From NCBI RefSeq assembly GCF_900114475.1, contig NZ_FOTE01000002.1, positions 434,001-498,000 on the forward strand: DNA of 64,000 bases. Reading direction: 5' to 3'. The stretch is from Paenibacillus sp. 1_12 (GTDB lineage: Bacteria > Bacillota > Bacilli > Paenibacillales > NBRC-103111). The notes under the pieces were generated by a model, which saw only the letters and a program-made list of their open reading frames with translations, was not told the origin of the DNA and did no database searches. Shown in pieces: positions 8,897 to 17,498 of the stretch. The first letter of the stretch is position 1; every line of letters begins with the position of its first letter. The translations under genes and the position numbers were made by a program.

Positions 8897-9982
8897 TTAA
8901 TGCATATAATGAACTTTTTTCTCTCCGTAGCGCAGCTGCAGCCAGGTTAGTCCAAGCAATAGCACAAACAGCACCATTGAAACAGCCGAAGCATAACCAA
9001 TCTGACCATACACATAGAAGCTGCGGAAAATATACAGCGGTAACGACATCGTTGAACCGAGCGGGCCGCCCTCGCCACCGGAAAATACATAAAAGGCATT
9101 AAATGATTCAAACGCCCCGATGACCGACACGATAGTAAGCAGAAACCAGGTCGGAGACAGCAGCGGTAGAGTTACGTGACGGATAACTCCCCAGGTACGG
9201 GCTCCATCTATGCGGGCTGCCTCTGTCAAATCATGAGGAATTTGTGTCATGCCGGACAGAAACACGATAATCTGAAAGCCAAGACTGCTCCAAATGGAAA
9301 ACAAAATGATGACAGCAAGCGCCCAGGTCGGACCTGCGAGCACAGTCGGAATTGCCGCTGGCCATTCGCCTCCAAGCGTATGAATCAGCTTGATCAGAAT
9401 CGGATCCGGATCGGTAAGCCACTGCTGTGGTGTCCAACCCAAGGAACGAACCATCCAATTGGCAAGACCCACGTTCGGATGAAAAATCCATTTAAACACG
9501 ATAGCAGCCGCTACGTGAGATGTAATATAGGGCAGAAAAAACAGAACACGCAGCAAAGTCTTTCCTTTCGTTATATGAAACAAGACATAAGCAACCAAAA
9601 AAGATAACAGCAGTGTCAACGGAATCGTCCCGATTCCATAAAAGATCGTCACCATTAAAGCCTGCCCGACGGCACCTAACTGCAAGCCGACAGTCGGATC
9701 ACTCACTATTAGATCCTCGGTAAAAATACGGACATAATTATCCAGACCAATGAATCTCTCCGGCACGTATCCCCATTTCCATAAACTGATCCACATCCCG
9801 AACACAAGCGGCCAGTACCGGAACAGTAATAACAGTGCCAACGCAGGCAAGGCGTACATGACACCCGTCCATGCTTCTTTGCTTCTTCGTTTGGAACGCG
9901 GCAATGCTTGCTTGCGTTCGCGAGTCATTACGGCAGGTTTAACTATAGCCTTACGGCCCCATGCTGCCTCTTTAGACATCAC
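8897..9982 (-). CDS. Sugar ABC transporter permease, MalF/UgpA type
   Basis: 361 residues with a long basic N-terminus (about 35 residues), then six membrane segments and the EAA loop LTEAARIDGARTWGVIRHVTLPLLSP. The start is GTG 9982, eight bases after AAGGGAG, or ATG 9979; they differ by one residue. This is the first gene of the leftward operon 9982 to 3318 and faces the divergent gene at 10314 across 331 bases. Confidence 0.95.
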   Translation of the reverse strand: MMSKEAAWGRKAIVKPAVMTRERKQALPRSKRRSKEAWTGVMYALPALALLLLFRYWPLVFGMWISLWKWGYVPERFIGLDNYVRIFTEDLIVSDPTVGLQLGAVGQALMVTIFYGIGTIPLTLLLSFLVAYVLFHITKGKTLLRVLFFLPYITSHVAAAIVFKWIFHPNVGLANWMVRSLGWTPQQWLTDPDPILIKLIHTLGGEWPAAIPTVLAGPTWALAVIILFSIWSSLGFQIIVFLSGMTQIPHDLTEAARIDGARTWGVIRHVTLPLLSPTWFLLTIVSVIGAFESFNAFYVFSGGEGGPLGSTMSLPLYIFRSFYVYGQIGYASAVSMVLFVLLLGLTWLQLRYGEKKVHYMH

Positions 9983-10313
9983 TCAGAATTCTCCCTTCCT
10001 GATTGCTTCCTCGTTTGGCTTACAACTTCATTTTATATAAGCAATGTTTGATAAGGATTAGAGACAAGTAAAGAAATTGTTGATAAGGTTGCCGTTGTTT
10101 ACATTCGACGGCATCATATCCAGCTATAACAGTAACAAACGCTACAATACCGGTCACGTTCTGCATCTTCTTCGTGCTTGGACGCAGCCCTTTTATTTGA
10201 ACAGCCGCTTATTACACCCAACATTTTACTTTCGAATCCAAGTAACCCATACTTATAGGAGTGAGGTTGCATGACCCTAAACAAAACCAAACAAGGCAGG
10301 AGTGAATGTATGA
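9983..10313. promoter_or_regulatory. Divergent intergenic region with a possible 17-codon leader ORF
   Basis: It holds the control regions of the transporter operon (leftward) and the isomerase gene (rightward). I see no consensus promoter pair. Rightward, a GGAGTGAGG site precedes ATG 10271, which opens a 17-codon frame ending at 10324, inside the isomerase gene that starts at 10314. This may be a leader peptide or chance. A 65-codon open frame at 10077-10274 looks non-coding. Confidence 0.4.
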
Positions 10314-11186
10314 ATGAAGAATAAGAGTATGATCAGACTAGGTGGCAACGGAGTCCCTCTTCATAGCGAAGATCCGCGCGAGATGGCCATTGCCCATCGT
10401 CAATTTGGTTATCGGGCAGCCTATTGCCCCCAGATATCGTTAACGGATACTCACCGGATTAAGGCTATTCGTGAAGGATTTGCAGCAGAGGATGTTATCA
10501 TTGCCGAGGTGGGAGCATGGTGTAATCTCATCACTAGCGAGGAGGCGACACGCAGCAAAAATCTGGATTTCGTCTGTGAAAAGCTGGCGCTTGCGGATGA
10601 GATTGGAGCCTTGTGCTGCGTCGACTATATCGGCTCTGTAGCACCAGGCACGGATTACGGGCCTCATCCGAATAATCTTACCGAAGAAGCCTTCGAGCTT
10701 GCCGTAGAAACGGCTAGGCTGATTGTGGATCGCGTCAAACCGAAGCGTGCCAAGTTCTGCCTGGAAATGATGCAGTGGACGCTTCCTGATTCCCCGGAAA
10801 TCCTGCTTGACATGATCAAAGCGATTGATCGCCCTACTTTTGCAGCGCATCTCGATCCGGTCAATATTATTGTGTCACCGAGACAATATTACAACAATGG
10901 CGAGCTGATTAAACGCTGCTTTGAGCTGCTGGGACCTTATATCGTGAGCTGTCATGCTAAAGACATCATTTTGCAGGATAGGCTTTCCCTTCATTTGGAT
11001 GAAATTCGATTGGGTCTTGGGCAATTGGATTACAAAGTTTACTTAACGGAGCTGAGCAAGCTGGCGGGGGATGTACCGATTATGCTTGAGCATCTTCAAA
11101 CTTCTGAGGAGTATATACGGGCTCGGGATGAGATTGTTAAAATCGGCAGTGAGCTTGGTATTGCATTCAATGGAAGGGATGCATAA
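10314..11186 (+). CDS. Sugar phosphate isomerase/epimerase (xylose-isomerase-like TIM barrel)
   Basis: 290 residues, an AP endonuclease 2/xylose isomerase-type barrel. Probable metal ligands are visible in order: Glu in FCLEMMQW, Asp in AHLDPVN, His in SCHAKD and Glu in IMLEHLQ. Many members isomerise or epimerise keto-sugars, or act on inositol-type compounds. A GGCAGGAG site precedes ATG 10314 by about 11 bases. It is transcribed away from the ABC operon at 9982-3318 and is probably part of the same pathway. The gene ends 17 bases from the convergent SGNH hydrolase gene, with no clear terminator between them. Confidence 0.85.
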   Translation: MKNKSMIRLGGNGVPLHSEDPREMAIAHRQFGYRAAYCPQISLTDTHRIKAIREGFAAEDVIIAEVGAWCNLITSEEATRSKNLDFVCEKLALADEIGALCCVDYIGSVAPGTDYGPHPNNLTEEAFELAVETARLIVDRVKPKRAKFCLEMMQWTLPDSPEILLDMIKAIDRPTFAAHLDPVNIIVSPRQYYNNGELIKRCFELLGPYIVSCHAKDIILQDRLSLHLDEIRLGLGQLDYKVYLTELSKLAGDVPIMLEHLQTSEEYIRARDEIVKIGSELGIAFNGRDA

Positions 11187-11203
11187 GGTTTTTAGGTTCC
11201 AAA

Positions 11204-11827
11204 TTATAACCGTTCTAAAAAGCTCATAGCCATAGAAGCAATACGTTCATAGCCTTGTTCGTTAGGGTGTAACCGATCCTTGCTCAGATAAGAAAGCGTA
11301 AACCGATTGAAGCCGCTCTCGGCATACAGGTTCAGTACCGGGAGCGCATAGCGTGTACCGATCGCCTGAATAACCTCCACATAATCGATAAGCCGATGAC
11401 CGGAGAGATTTACAGAATCTATATCGAAACCATCTTTGTCGCGCTGAAGAGGCGTCCATAAATTGAGCCGACATGCAGGGTTTTTGTTCAAAATATCCTC
11501 GATCAGTGTGATATAAGCTCCATAGAAGGTATGGATATCACGATCATCCTTGCACCCTATAGGCTTGTCCAAGCGAAAATCATTGGTACCCGCAAAGATC
11601 GTTACACAATCGTAAGTAGGTTCGATGCTGCGGCCTATATGAACGGTTGCGCCATAATCCCGGTCACCACCAGCTGTAAGCGGACACCCGCTTCTTCCTT
11701 CATTGCGAATTACTGAGAATCCCAGTGCTTCACCAACTAATGGCTGGTAGCCATTGGCTTCTGTGATGCTGTCACCCAAGGTGCACCAGCTTTTCCCTTG
11801 CCACTTACGTTCCAATCGTTTATCCAT
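11204..11827 (-). CDS. SGNH/GDSL-type esterase or lipase
   Basis: 207 residues from ATG 11827, chosen for its GGAGGGG site. The catalytic blocks are all present: LGDSIT (Ser) near residue 16, the Gly block, GTND (Asn) and DRLHPNEQG (Asp-His) near the end. There is no signal peptide, so it probably acts in the cytoplasm, for example deacetylating imported oligosaccharides (inference). It lies downstream of the binding-protein gene of the 11935-15427 transporter, with a probable terminator between them. Confidence 0.88.
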   Translation of the reverse strand: MDKRLERKWQGKSWCTLGDSITEANGYQPLVGEALGFSVIRNEGRSGCPLTAGGDRDYGATVHIGRSIEPTYDCVTIFAGTNDFRLDKPIGCKDDRDIHTFYGAYITLIEDILNKNPACRLNLWTPLQRDKDGFDIDSVNLSGHRLIDYVEVIQAIGTRYALPVLNLYAESGFNRFTLSYLSKDRLHPNEQGYERIASMAMSFLERL

Positions 11828-11879
11828 TTTCCCCTCCATGATCATTTAATAACCACTGGGCATTTCCGAGGTAAATACA

Positions 11880-11926
11880 ACAAACAGCAATCCCCGCACC
11901 CTAACAGCAGTGCAGAGAATTGCCGC
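11880..11926 (-). terminator. Probable terminator after the binding-protein gene
   Basis: On the minus strand GCAATTCTCTGCAC can pair with GTGCGGGGATTGC (one bulge, G-U pairs), followed by TGTTTGTTG. The tail is weak, so read-through into the SGNH gene is possible. Confidence 0.5.
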
Positions 11927-11934
11927 GAATTTTC

Positions 11935-13497
11935 TTACTTCTTCAATGTGCCATACCAATCATTAACTTCCTTGTAGCTTGCATCTCCACCGGAGGATTT
12001 AAACTTTTGTATAAAGCTGTCTATATTCGTCATCGGCTCAGCGCCATAGATCAGCTTGTTGGTGTAATCGCTCACTAATGTATTCAGCTGCTGGAAGTTC
12101 TTCGAGAACTCGGGCATGTAAGGAGCAAGTCCGAGAACGTCCTCTATCCTTGTGTTAGCAGGCTCCGTTACATTCATAAAATTCCAGGCATCGAATAAGC
12201 GCATATCCTTACGCACACGTGCTTGCCAATACGTTGGATAGTTTTTGTCATCCGTACCCGTCAAAAAGTTATTAGCTTGATTTCGTTCATCCGTGAATAT
12301 CGGTTGAATTGGTGTATAAGCACCGTCCTTGAGAGTATAATGCTTGTTTTCCTCACCTATAGCCATCGTTCTGAAGGTATCCTTTTCGAGCTTAGCATTC
12401 ATCCATTTGATCGCATCCTCAGCATGCTTCGAGGACTTGGGAATATAGGTAATACGGTCAAAACCAGCGGAAGCACTCAGTCCAATCTTGCCATCCTTAC
12501 CTTTAATTGCCGGAATCACTTTGACTTTGGCATTAGGAACGCTTTTGGTCAAGGCATCGGCAATCGTCGGCACATCCGACCAATTCATTACAATCATGCC
12601 TGCTCGACCACTGGTGAATTTTTCTTTGGCAGTCGCATCCTTATTCGCACCGAACTCCTTATCGAGCAAGCCCTGCTTGAACAAATCCGAAACAAAGATC
12701 ACATAATCCTTATAAGCGGGGTCCATCGCACGAGGCGTCAGCTTCCCATTCACGTTGTTCCAGAAACCTGCGATACCAAAAGCGCCGGTAATATTGGCAA
12801 TAAAGGAAGAATCACCATTGATTGTCAAAGGAATATTTTTGTCGCCATTGCCGCCCGGATCCTTGTCTTTAAAGGCCTTCAAGACAGTTACTAGCTCATC
12901 CAATGTAGTAGGCGCTTTCAAACCGACCTTTTCTAACCAATCCTCACGAATAAAAAGACTAGTGGCAGCAAAGGGAATCGTTCTGGTAGGAATCGCATAC
13001 AGCTTGCCATCTACTTTAGCTGCTTCCAGTGTTGCCGGATCAACGGCTGCTTTAATATTAGGTCCGAACTTGTCGATCAATGGACCTAAATCGGTTAATG
13101 CGCCTTTTTTGGCATAATCGGCATACAATGCCTTGAAATCCGTAGAACCGACTGTTGTAATGGAATCATAGGGCTCACCGGAGGCAATCAGAATGTTCAG
13201 CTTGTCTTGAGGTTTGTCCTGCGGCAGCATATCGTATTGGACCTTATAACCCGTAGCTTGCTCTAAATACTTGGCAACCGGATACGTATTATAATCGTCC
13301 TTTTGCCAAATTTGGAGTGCTTTCAACTCCGGCTTGGGAGCTGCTGGCGCTGGTGCTGGTGCTTGAGCTGCCGGAGCAGTTTTGGCTGGACTTGCAGCAC
13401 TGTCTCCGGTTTTGTTTGGGGTAGAGCAGGCGGCAAGAGACGCCACGGACAAGGTGGCTGCAACCGTAATCAGCATTGTTTTTTTGTTTATAAACAT
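11935..13497 (-). CDS. Oligosaccharide-binding lipoprotein (LplA-like)
   Basis: 520 residues from ATG 13497 behind GGGAGGG. It has a lipoprotein signal with lipobox LAAC near residue 24, then a low-complexity Ala/Pro linker (about 35-55). The mature domain is a large SBP_bac_1-type binding protein of the LplA/YtcQ group common in Paenibacillus. It is the third gene of a leftward transporter operon (15427-11935) whose permeases lie just upstream. Control by the YesN/YesM pair at 15642-19115 is likely from position. The ligand is unknown; plant cell-wall oligosaccharides are usual for this group. Confidence 0.92.
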   Translation of the reverse strand: MFINKKTMLITVAATLSVASLAACSTPNKTGDSAASPAKTAPAAQAPAPAPAAPKPELKALQIWQKDDYNTYPVAKYLEQATGYKVQYDMLPQDKPQDKLNILIASGEPYDSITTVGSTDFKALYADYAKKGALTDLGPLIDKFGPNIKAAVDPATLEAAKVDGKLYAIPTRTIPFAATSLFIREDWLEKVGLKAPTTLDELVTVLKAFKDKDPGGNGDKNIPLTINGDSSFIANITGAFGIAGFWNNVNGKLTPRAMDPAYKDYVIFVSDLFKQGLLDKEFGANKDATAKEKFTSGRAGMIVMNWSDVPTIADALTKSVPNAKVKVIPAIKGKDGKIGLSASAGFDRITYIPKSSKHAEDAIKWMNAKLEKDTFRTMAIGEENKHYTLKDGAYTPIQPIFTDERNQANNFLTGTDDKNYPTYWQARVRKDMRLFDAWNFMNVTEPANTRIEDVLGLAPYMPEFSKNFQQLNTLVSDYTNKLIYGAEPMTNIDSFIQKFKSSGGDASYKEVNDWYGTLKK

Positions 13498-13573
13498 GTA
13501 TAACCCTCCCGATTCGATTATATTTACTATATCATTAAACCCAAGATGCAAGCACCCGAGCTTTAACGCCAGT

Positions 13574-14449
13574 TTATCCTTTGACAGAGCCGATCAGCAC
13601 ACCTTTGACAAAATGCTTTTGCAAATACGGGTACACAAGGAGCATCGGAATAATCGAAGCGATAACCGTTGCAGCCCGAACCCCTTCCGGTGATACGTTC
13701 ATCAAATCGTCGATACTTTTGTTAGCTGCATTTGAGCTGTCCGCATCCATGACAATGTCACGTAAATATAGCTGCAGAGGCTTTAATTTAGCATCATTAA
13801 TGTAGAGCATGGGATGGAAATAATCGTTCCAGAAATAAACTGCGTAGAAGAGCGCGATGGTCGCAATAACAGGGACACTTAAAGGAATAATAATTCGGAA
13901 TAAAATCGTGAAGTTGCGAGCGCCATCCATTCTGGCCGACTCCTCCAGTGCTTCCGGCAGCGACTCATAGTAGCTTTTGATCACAAGCATATTGAATACG
14001 CTAATCAAAGCTGGCAGCATGAGCGACCATAGACTGTTAATCAGATGCAGCTGCTTCATTAATAGGTAGTTCGGAATGATGCCGCCATTGAACAGCATGG
14101 TGAAAATAAACAGCAGCATGATAAAAGAGATGCCAGGCAGATGCCTCTTGGATAAGGGATAAGCTGTCACTGCTGTCAAAAGAATTGCAAGCGCGGTACC
14201 CACCACCGTGATCAGTAATGAGACGCCTATCGAATGAAGAAATTGAGCGGAAGATACAACATGCTTCATCGTGTCAAGCTGGAAGCCTACGGGGAAAATT
14301 CCGACTCTACCGGATACTACCGCGGCTTCATCACTAATCGCTTTGGAAAGGACATTAGCAAGCGGCAGTAAGGTGGCCAAACCTGAAAGCAGCAATACCA
14401 GATATACGGCTATATCGAGTGACCAATCACCAATCGTTTTTTTATGCAT
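13574..14449 (-). CDS. Sugar ABC transporter permease, LplC/YtcP type
   Basis: 291 residues with six membrane segments and the EAA loop PEALEESARMDGARNFTILF (about 160-180). The C-terminus KHFVKGVLIGSVKG is characteristic of this permease class. An AGGAGG site lies eight bases before ATG 14449, 12 bases after the partner permease gene. Confidence 0.95.
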   Translation of the reverse strand: MHKKTIGDWSLDIAVYLVLLLSGLATLLPLANVLSKAISDEAAVVSGRVGIFPVGFQLDTMKHVVSSAQFLHSIGVSLLITVVGTALAILLTAVTAYPLSKRHLPGISFIMLLFIFTMLFNGGIIPNYLLMKQLHLINSLWSLMLPALISVFNMLVIKSYYESLPEALEESARMDGARNFTILFRIIIPLSVPVIATIALFYAVYFWNDYFHPMLYINDAKLKPLQLYLRDIVMDADSSNAANKSIDDLMNVSPEGVRAATVIASIIPMLLVYPYLQKHFVKGVLIGSVKG

Positions 14450-14461
14450 GTTCTTAGCCTC

Positions 14462-15427
14462 CTACCAGATACTGCGTTTAATCAGTTTTTTGCTAAGCTC
14501 GTTACCGCCAACAATCAGGATGAAGCCGACTACCGAATTGAAGATACCGACCGCTGTACTGAAGCTGTAATCCTGCTGCCCAAGTCCCTGTCGATATACG
14601 AAAGTTCCTATAACATCACCGGATTGATATACAACCGAATTGTACATCGTCAAAATTTGTTCAGTGCCCGCTTCCAGCAAATAGCCCAAGCGCAGAATAA
14701 AAATCAGAATGATTGTCGGAACAATGCCGGGTAAAGTAATATGCAGCATTTGTTTAATCCGCCCCGCCCCATCAATCGCGGCCGCTTCATACTGCTCCTG
14801 CTCGATGCCTGCAATAGCAGCGATAAAGATGATCGCATTCCAGCCTGATTCTTTCCAACCAGCCGTAAATACGATTACACTGCGGAAAAAGCTATTGTCG
14901 AGAAAGAAGGAAATCGGAGTGCCGCCAAAGGCTTGAATGACGTTATTGACCAATCCCCCGCTCGGCGAAAGAATGTTAATGAACAATCCTGAAATAATAA
15001 CCCACGATAAGAAATGTGGTAGGAAGATGATCGTTTGCACCGTTTTTTTGAACCAGGCTCTGCGCACTTCATTCAGAAAAAGTGCAATCAGGATCGGTAT
15101 AGGGAATAGCAATACGATTTTGTACAGCGAGATCATTAACGTATTGATGAAAACCTGGTAAAATTCCTCCGAGCGAACCAGCTTTTCGAATTGGGCCAGT
15201 CCCACCCATTTACTCCCGGCAAATCCGTCAAAAATGTTGAAATCCTGAAAAGCGATGACAATGCCATACATCGGCGCATACTTGAACAGCAGCAAAAACA
15301 ATAAGCCAGGAACTAGCAGTATATAGAGATCAATGTTGCTAAGAAACAGTTTAAAGCGACCGCTGCTTACTTTTTTCGCCTTGGTGTGAACTGTTTGGTG
15401 CTCCGGCTCTACTAGGGTACGACTCAT
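14462..15427 (-). CDS. Sugar ABC transporter permease, LplB/YteP type
   Basis: 321 residues with a hydrophilic N-terminus of about 35 residues and then six membrane segments. GIEQEQYEAAAIDGAGRIKQ is the EAA loop. It is the first gene of the operon, with GGAGGTG before ATG 15427 and a TATAAT box at 15461-15466. It ends ..NELSKKLIKRSIW, typical of LplB-like permeases. Confidence 0.95.
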   Translation of the reverse strand: MSRTLVEPEHQTVHTKAKKVSSGRFKLFLSNIDLYILLVPGLLFLLLFKYAPMYGIVIAFQDFNIFDGFAGSKWVGLAQFEKLVRSEEFYQVFINTLMISLYKIVLLFPIPILIALFLNEVRRAWFKKTVQTIIFLPHFLSWVIISGLFINILSPSGGLVNNVIQAFGGTPISFFLDNSFFRSVIVFTAGWKESGWNAIIFIAAIAGIEQEQYEAAAIDGAGRIKQMLHITLPGIVPTIILIFILRLGYLLEAGTEQILTMYNSVVYQSGDVIGTFVYRQGLGQQDYSFSTAVGIFNSVVGFILIVGGNELSKKLIKRSIW

Positions 15428-15460
15428 GTGATCAGTTCACCTCCGTGTGTGTATATTTAT

Positions 15461-15489
15461 ATTATATAGAGGGAGCTGATCGGGCTGTA
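15461..15489 (-). promoter_or_regulatory. Promoter of the LplB-type operon
   Basis: A perfect -10 box TATAAT (15461-15466) has only TACAGC (15484-15489) at the -35 position, 17 bases away. A good -10 with a poor -35 suits a promoter that needs an activator, plausibly the AraC-type regulator encoded at 17499-19115. Confidence 0.5.
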
Positions 15490-15529
15490 GATGGTAATGT
15501 TTGTGTTTCTGGTACTATCTTAAGGTATT

Positions 15530-15571
15530 TATACAATTAAACCGCCCTCATCATCTTCGAAGAGAGCGGTT
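15530..15571 (-). terminator. Terminator after the sensor kinase gene
   Basis: On the minus strand AACCGCTCTC (15562-15571) pairs with GAGGGCGGTT (15540-15549), with one G-U pair, and is followed by TTAATTG. It separates the two-component operon from the transporter operon. Confidence 0.65.
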
Positions 15572-15641
15572 GGTGATTCTGTCTATGTGGTTATACTTTT
15601 TATCAACGATGGGTTCACCCGACTCATGTCGGCTTTCGATC

Positions 15642-17480
15642 TTAGGAGTGGATTGGGCGATCAGGCTGAACGCATAGGAAACGAACGGTAACTGTCGTAC
15701 CTTCACCAAGGCTCGATGCAATCGTCAATCCATACTGCTCTCCGGCAAACAGTTTAATGCGTTCGTTCACATTGTATAAACCATAAGAGCTGCCTGACCC
15801 ATCAGATCGCATGGCAGGCTGCGGTTCCGTCAGGAGCGTGCCCACAAGCTCCCGCTCCATGCCAATCCCATCATCGGCAACCGACAGTGTCAGCTCGTCA
15901 CCATTCATAGCTGCGCGAATCCATATCGTGCCCGCTTTCCCCTTCGATTTGCGGATACCATGCAGCAGCGCGTTTTCGACAATGGGCTGCAGGGTCAGCT
16001 TAGGCATTTCGTAATCATCAAGACCTACTTCAGCCTCGATATGAAATTCAAAGCTTTTGGGAAACCGTGTTTGCTGAATTTCCAGATACACCTTCGCCAA
16101 ATTCAGTTCATCGCTCACACTAACCCGATCTTTGCCTTTATTGAGACTAAGCCGAAAATACTTGGCTAGACCGTCAATCATTTGGCTAATATCATGAGCT
16201 CCCCGCCCTATAGCAATCCAATTAATCGTATCCAATGTATTGTAAAGGAAATGTGGATTAATTTGCGCCTGCAGTGCCCGCAGCTGGGCTTCCCGCTCCT
16301 GCACCTTGGATCGATACGTTTCTTCCATAAGATCATGAACCTTGTGAATCAAATGATCGACACTATTCTCCAAAAGATTAGAGTCACCTTCAAAAGCACC
16401 CGTGCGTTCATCCAGACTTTCAATCCCTTCCCGTTTGATCATCATGATCACGGATTGCATCCTGCGGTTCATTCCCCGCACAATAACGGCTAGTAAAATA
16501 AATACAAGCAGCAGGAACAGAATCGTGACACTTGATAACGTCGCAATACCGGAAAACTGATTTAGTGTAGTCGCTCGAGACGTAATCTCTGCTTTGGGGA
16601 TTTCAGCAACCAGCTTCCAGCCCGTAGAACGAATCGTTGTATAAATGACATAACGAGGGTTATTGTCCTTCATGACGGGGATAATGCCTTCTTCACCTTG
16701 TCCGAATGCAGACAGCACCTCATCAAATTCTATTTTGCTGCCGAGCAGTGATTTATCTTTATTCGATATCATCGTCCCATCGGGTTCTGCAAGGTAAATC
16801 GTGCCCTGTTGGGTCAGCTTGATTTTGGTCAAAATATCTTCGATTGTTTTCTCAGACACATCAATTAACAGCATGCCTGAAATCTGATCATATTCATTGG
16901 GATCTCTCAGCATTCGGGCACCGGAGAACACATAGAGTGGACCTGGATCGAGATAGGATTCGAGATAAGCGCCTGTCCACACAATCATACCGCCTGCATC
17001 CATCACCTCTTGAAACCAAGGTCTGTCCTTCAAGCTATCCAATGTAAAAAAGTTGACCCGTTCCCCGGAAAACATCCGATTGCTGTTCACAAATAAGCGA
17101 ACCCGCATCACATTCGGATTCGTTTGCGCATTATCGACCAGATACCTAAGCTCCTTGAGTGAGTCGAGCTGCTGTCCAATGGAAGCCGTGCTGCTTAAAT
17201 ATTGGTTAAGCTTCGGATTCATAAAAATAATACTCGACGTATCGCGTACGGAGTCGAACTGATAATCAAGATTGATGCTTGCCTGTTTAATCGTCTGCAG
17301 CATCGTGCGGGTTACTTCCTCTTCAATGATTTGAGAGGACTTTTGCATATAGGAATAAAGCAGCAGCGCAGCAGGAATCAGAATGAGAATGACGTAAGCC
17401 AACAGCCAGCGTCTCGCCGCCATGGCTCCCTTCAAGAGCAGCAAGCTATAGTTCCAGCTTCTTTTCAAGAGCCTTCTCAT
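15642..17480 (-). CDS. Sensor histidine kinase, YesM type
   Basis: 612 residues: membrane segment at about 20-45, an extracellular dCache-like region to about 310, a second membrane segment (about 312-335), and a linker. The His_kinase domain has the phosphoacceptor in QINPHFLYNTLDT (about 402-414). The ATPase domain shows QPIVENALLHGI and VADDGIGM. It lies 18 bases downstream of the response regulator gene. The pair probably senses an extracellular sugar, possibly with help from the binding protein, and controls the 11935-15427 transporter operon (inference from position). Confidence 0.93.
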   Translation of the reverse strand: MRRLLKRSWNYSLLLLKGAMAARRWLLAYVILILIPAALLLYSYMQKSSQIIEEEVTRTMLQTIKQASINLDYQFDSVRDTSSIIFMNPKLNQYLSSTASIGQQLDSLKELRYLVDNAQTNPNVMRVRLFVNSNRMFSGERVNFFTLDSLKDRPWFQEVMDAGGMIVWTGAYLESYLDPGPLYVFSGARMLRDPNEYDQISGMLLIDVSEKTIEDILTKIKLTQQGTIYLAEPDGTMISNKDKSLLGSKIEFDEVLSAFGQGEEGIIPVMKDNNPRYVIYTTIRSTGWKLVAEIPKAEITSRATTLNQFSGIATLSSVTILFLLLVFILLAVIVRGMNRRMQSVIMMIKREGIESLDERTGAFEGDSNLLENSVDHLIHKVHDLMEETYRSKVQEREAQLRALQAQINPHFLYNTLDTINWIAIGRGAHDISQMIDGLAKYFRLSLNKGKDRVSVSDELNLAKVYLEIQQTRFPKSFEFHIEAEVGLDDYEMPKLTLQPIVENALLHGIRKSKGKAGTIWIRAAMNGDELTLSVADDGIGMERELVGTLLTEPQPAMRSDGSGSSYGLYNVNERIKLFAGEQYGLTIASSLGEGTTVTVRFLCVQPDRPIHS

Positions 17481-17498
17481 AATTAATTTCTACCTCCT

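Noticed and set aside
10077-10274. 65-codon frame in the divergent intergenic region
   Set aside because: It has no ribosome binding site, no recognisable domain and would occupy the control region of two operons.
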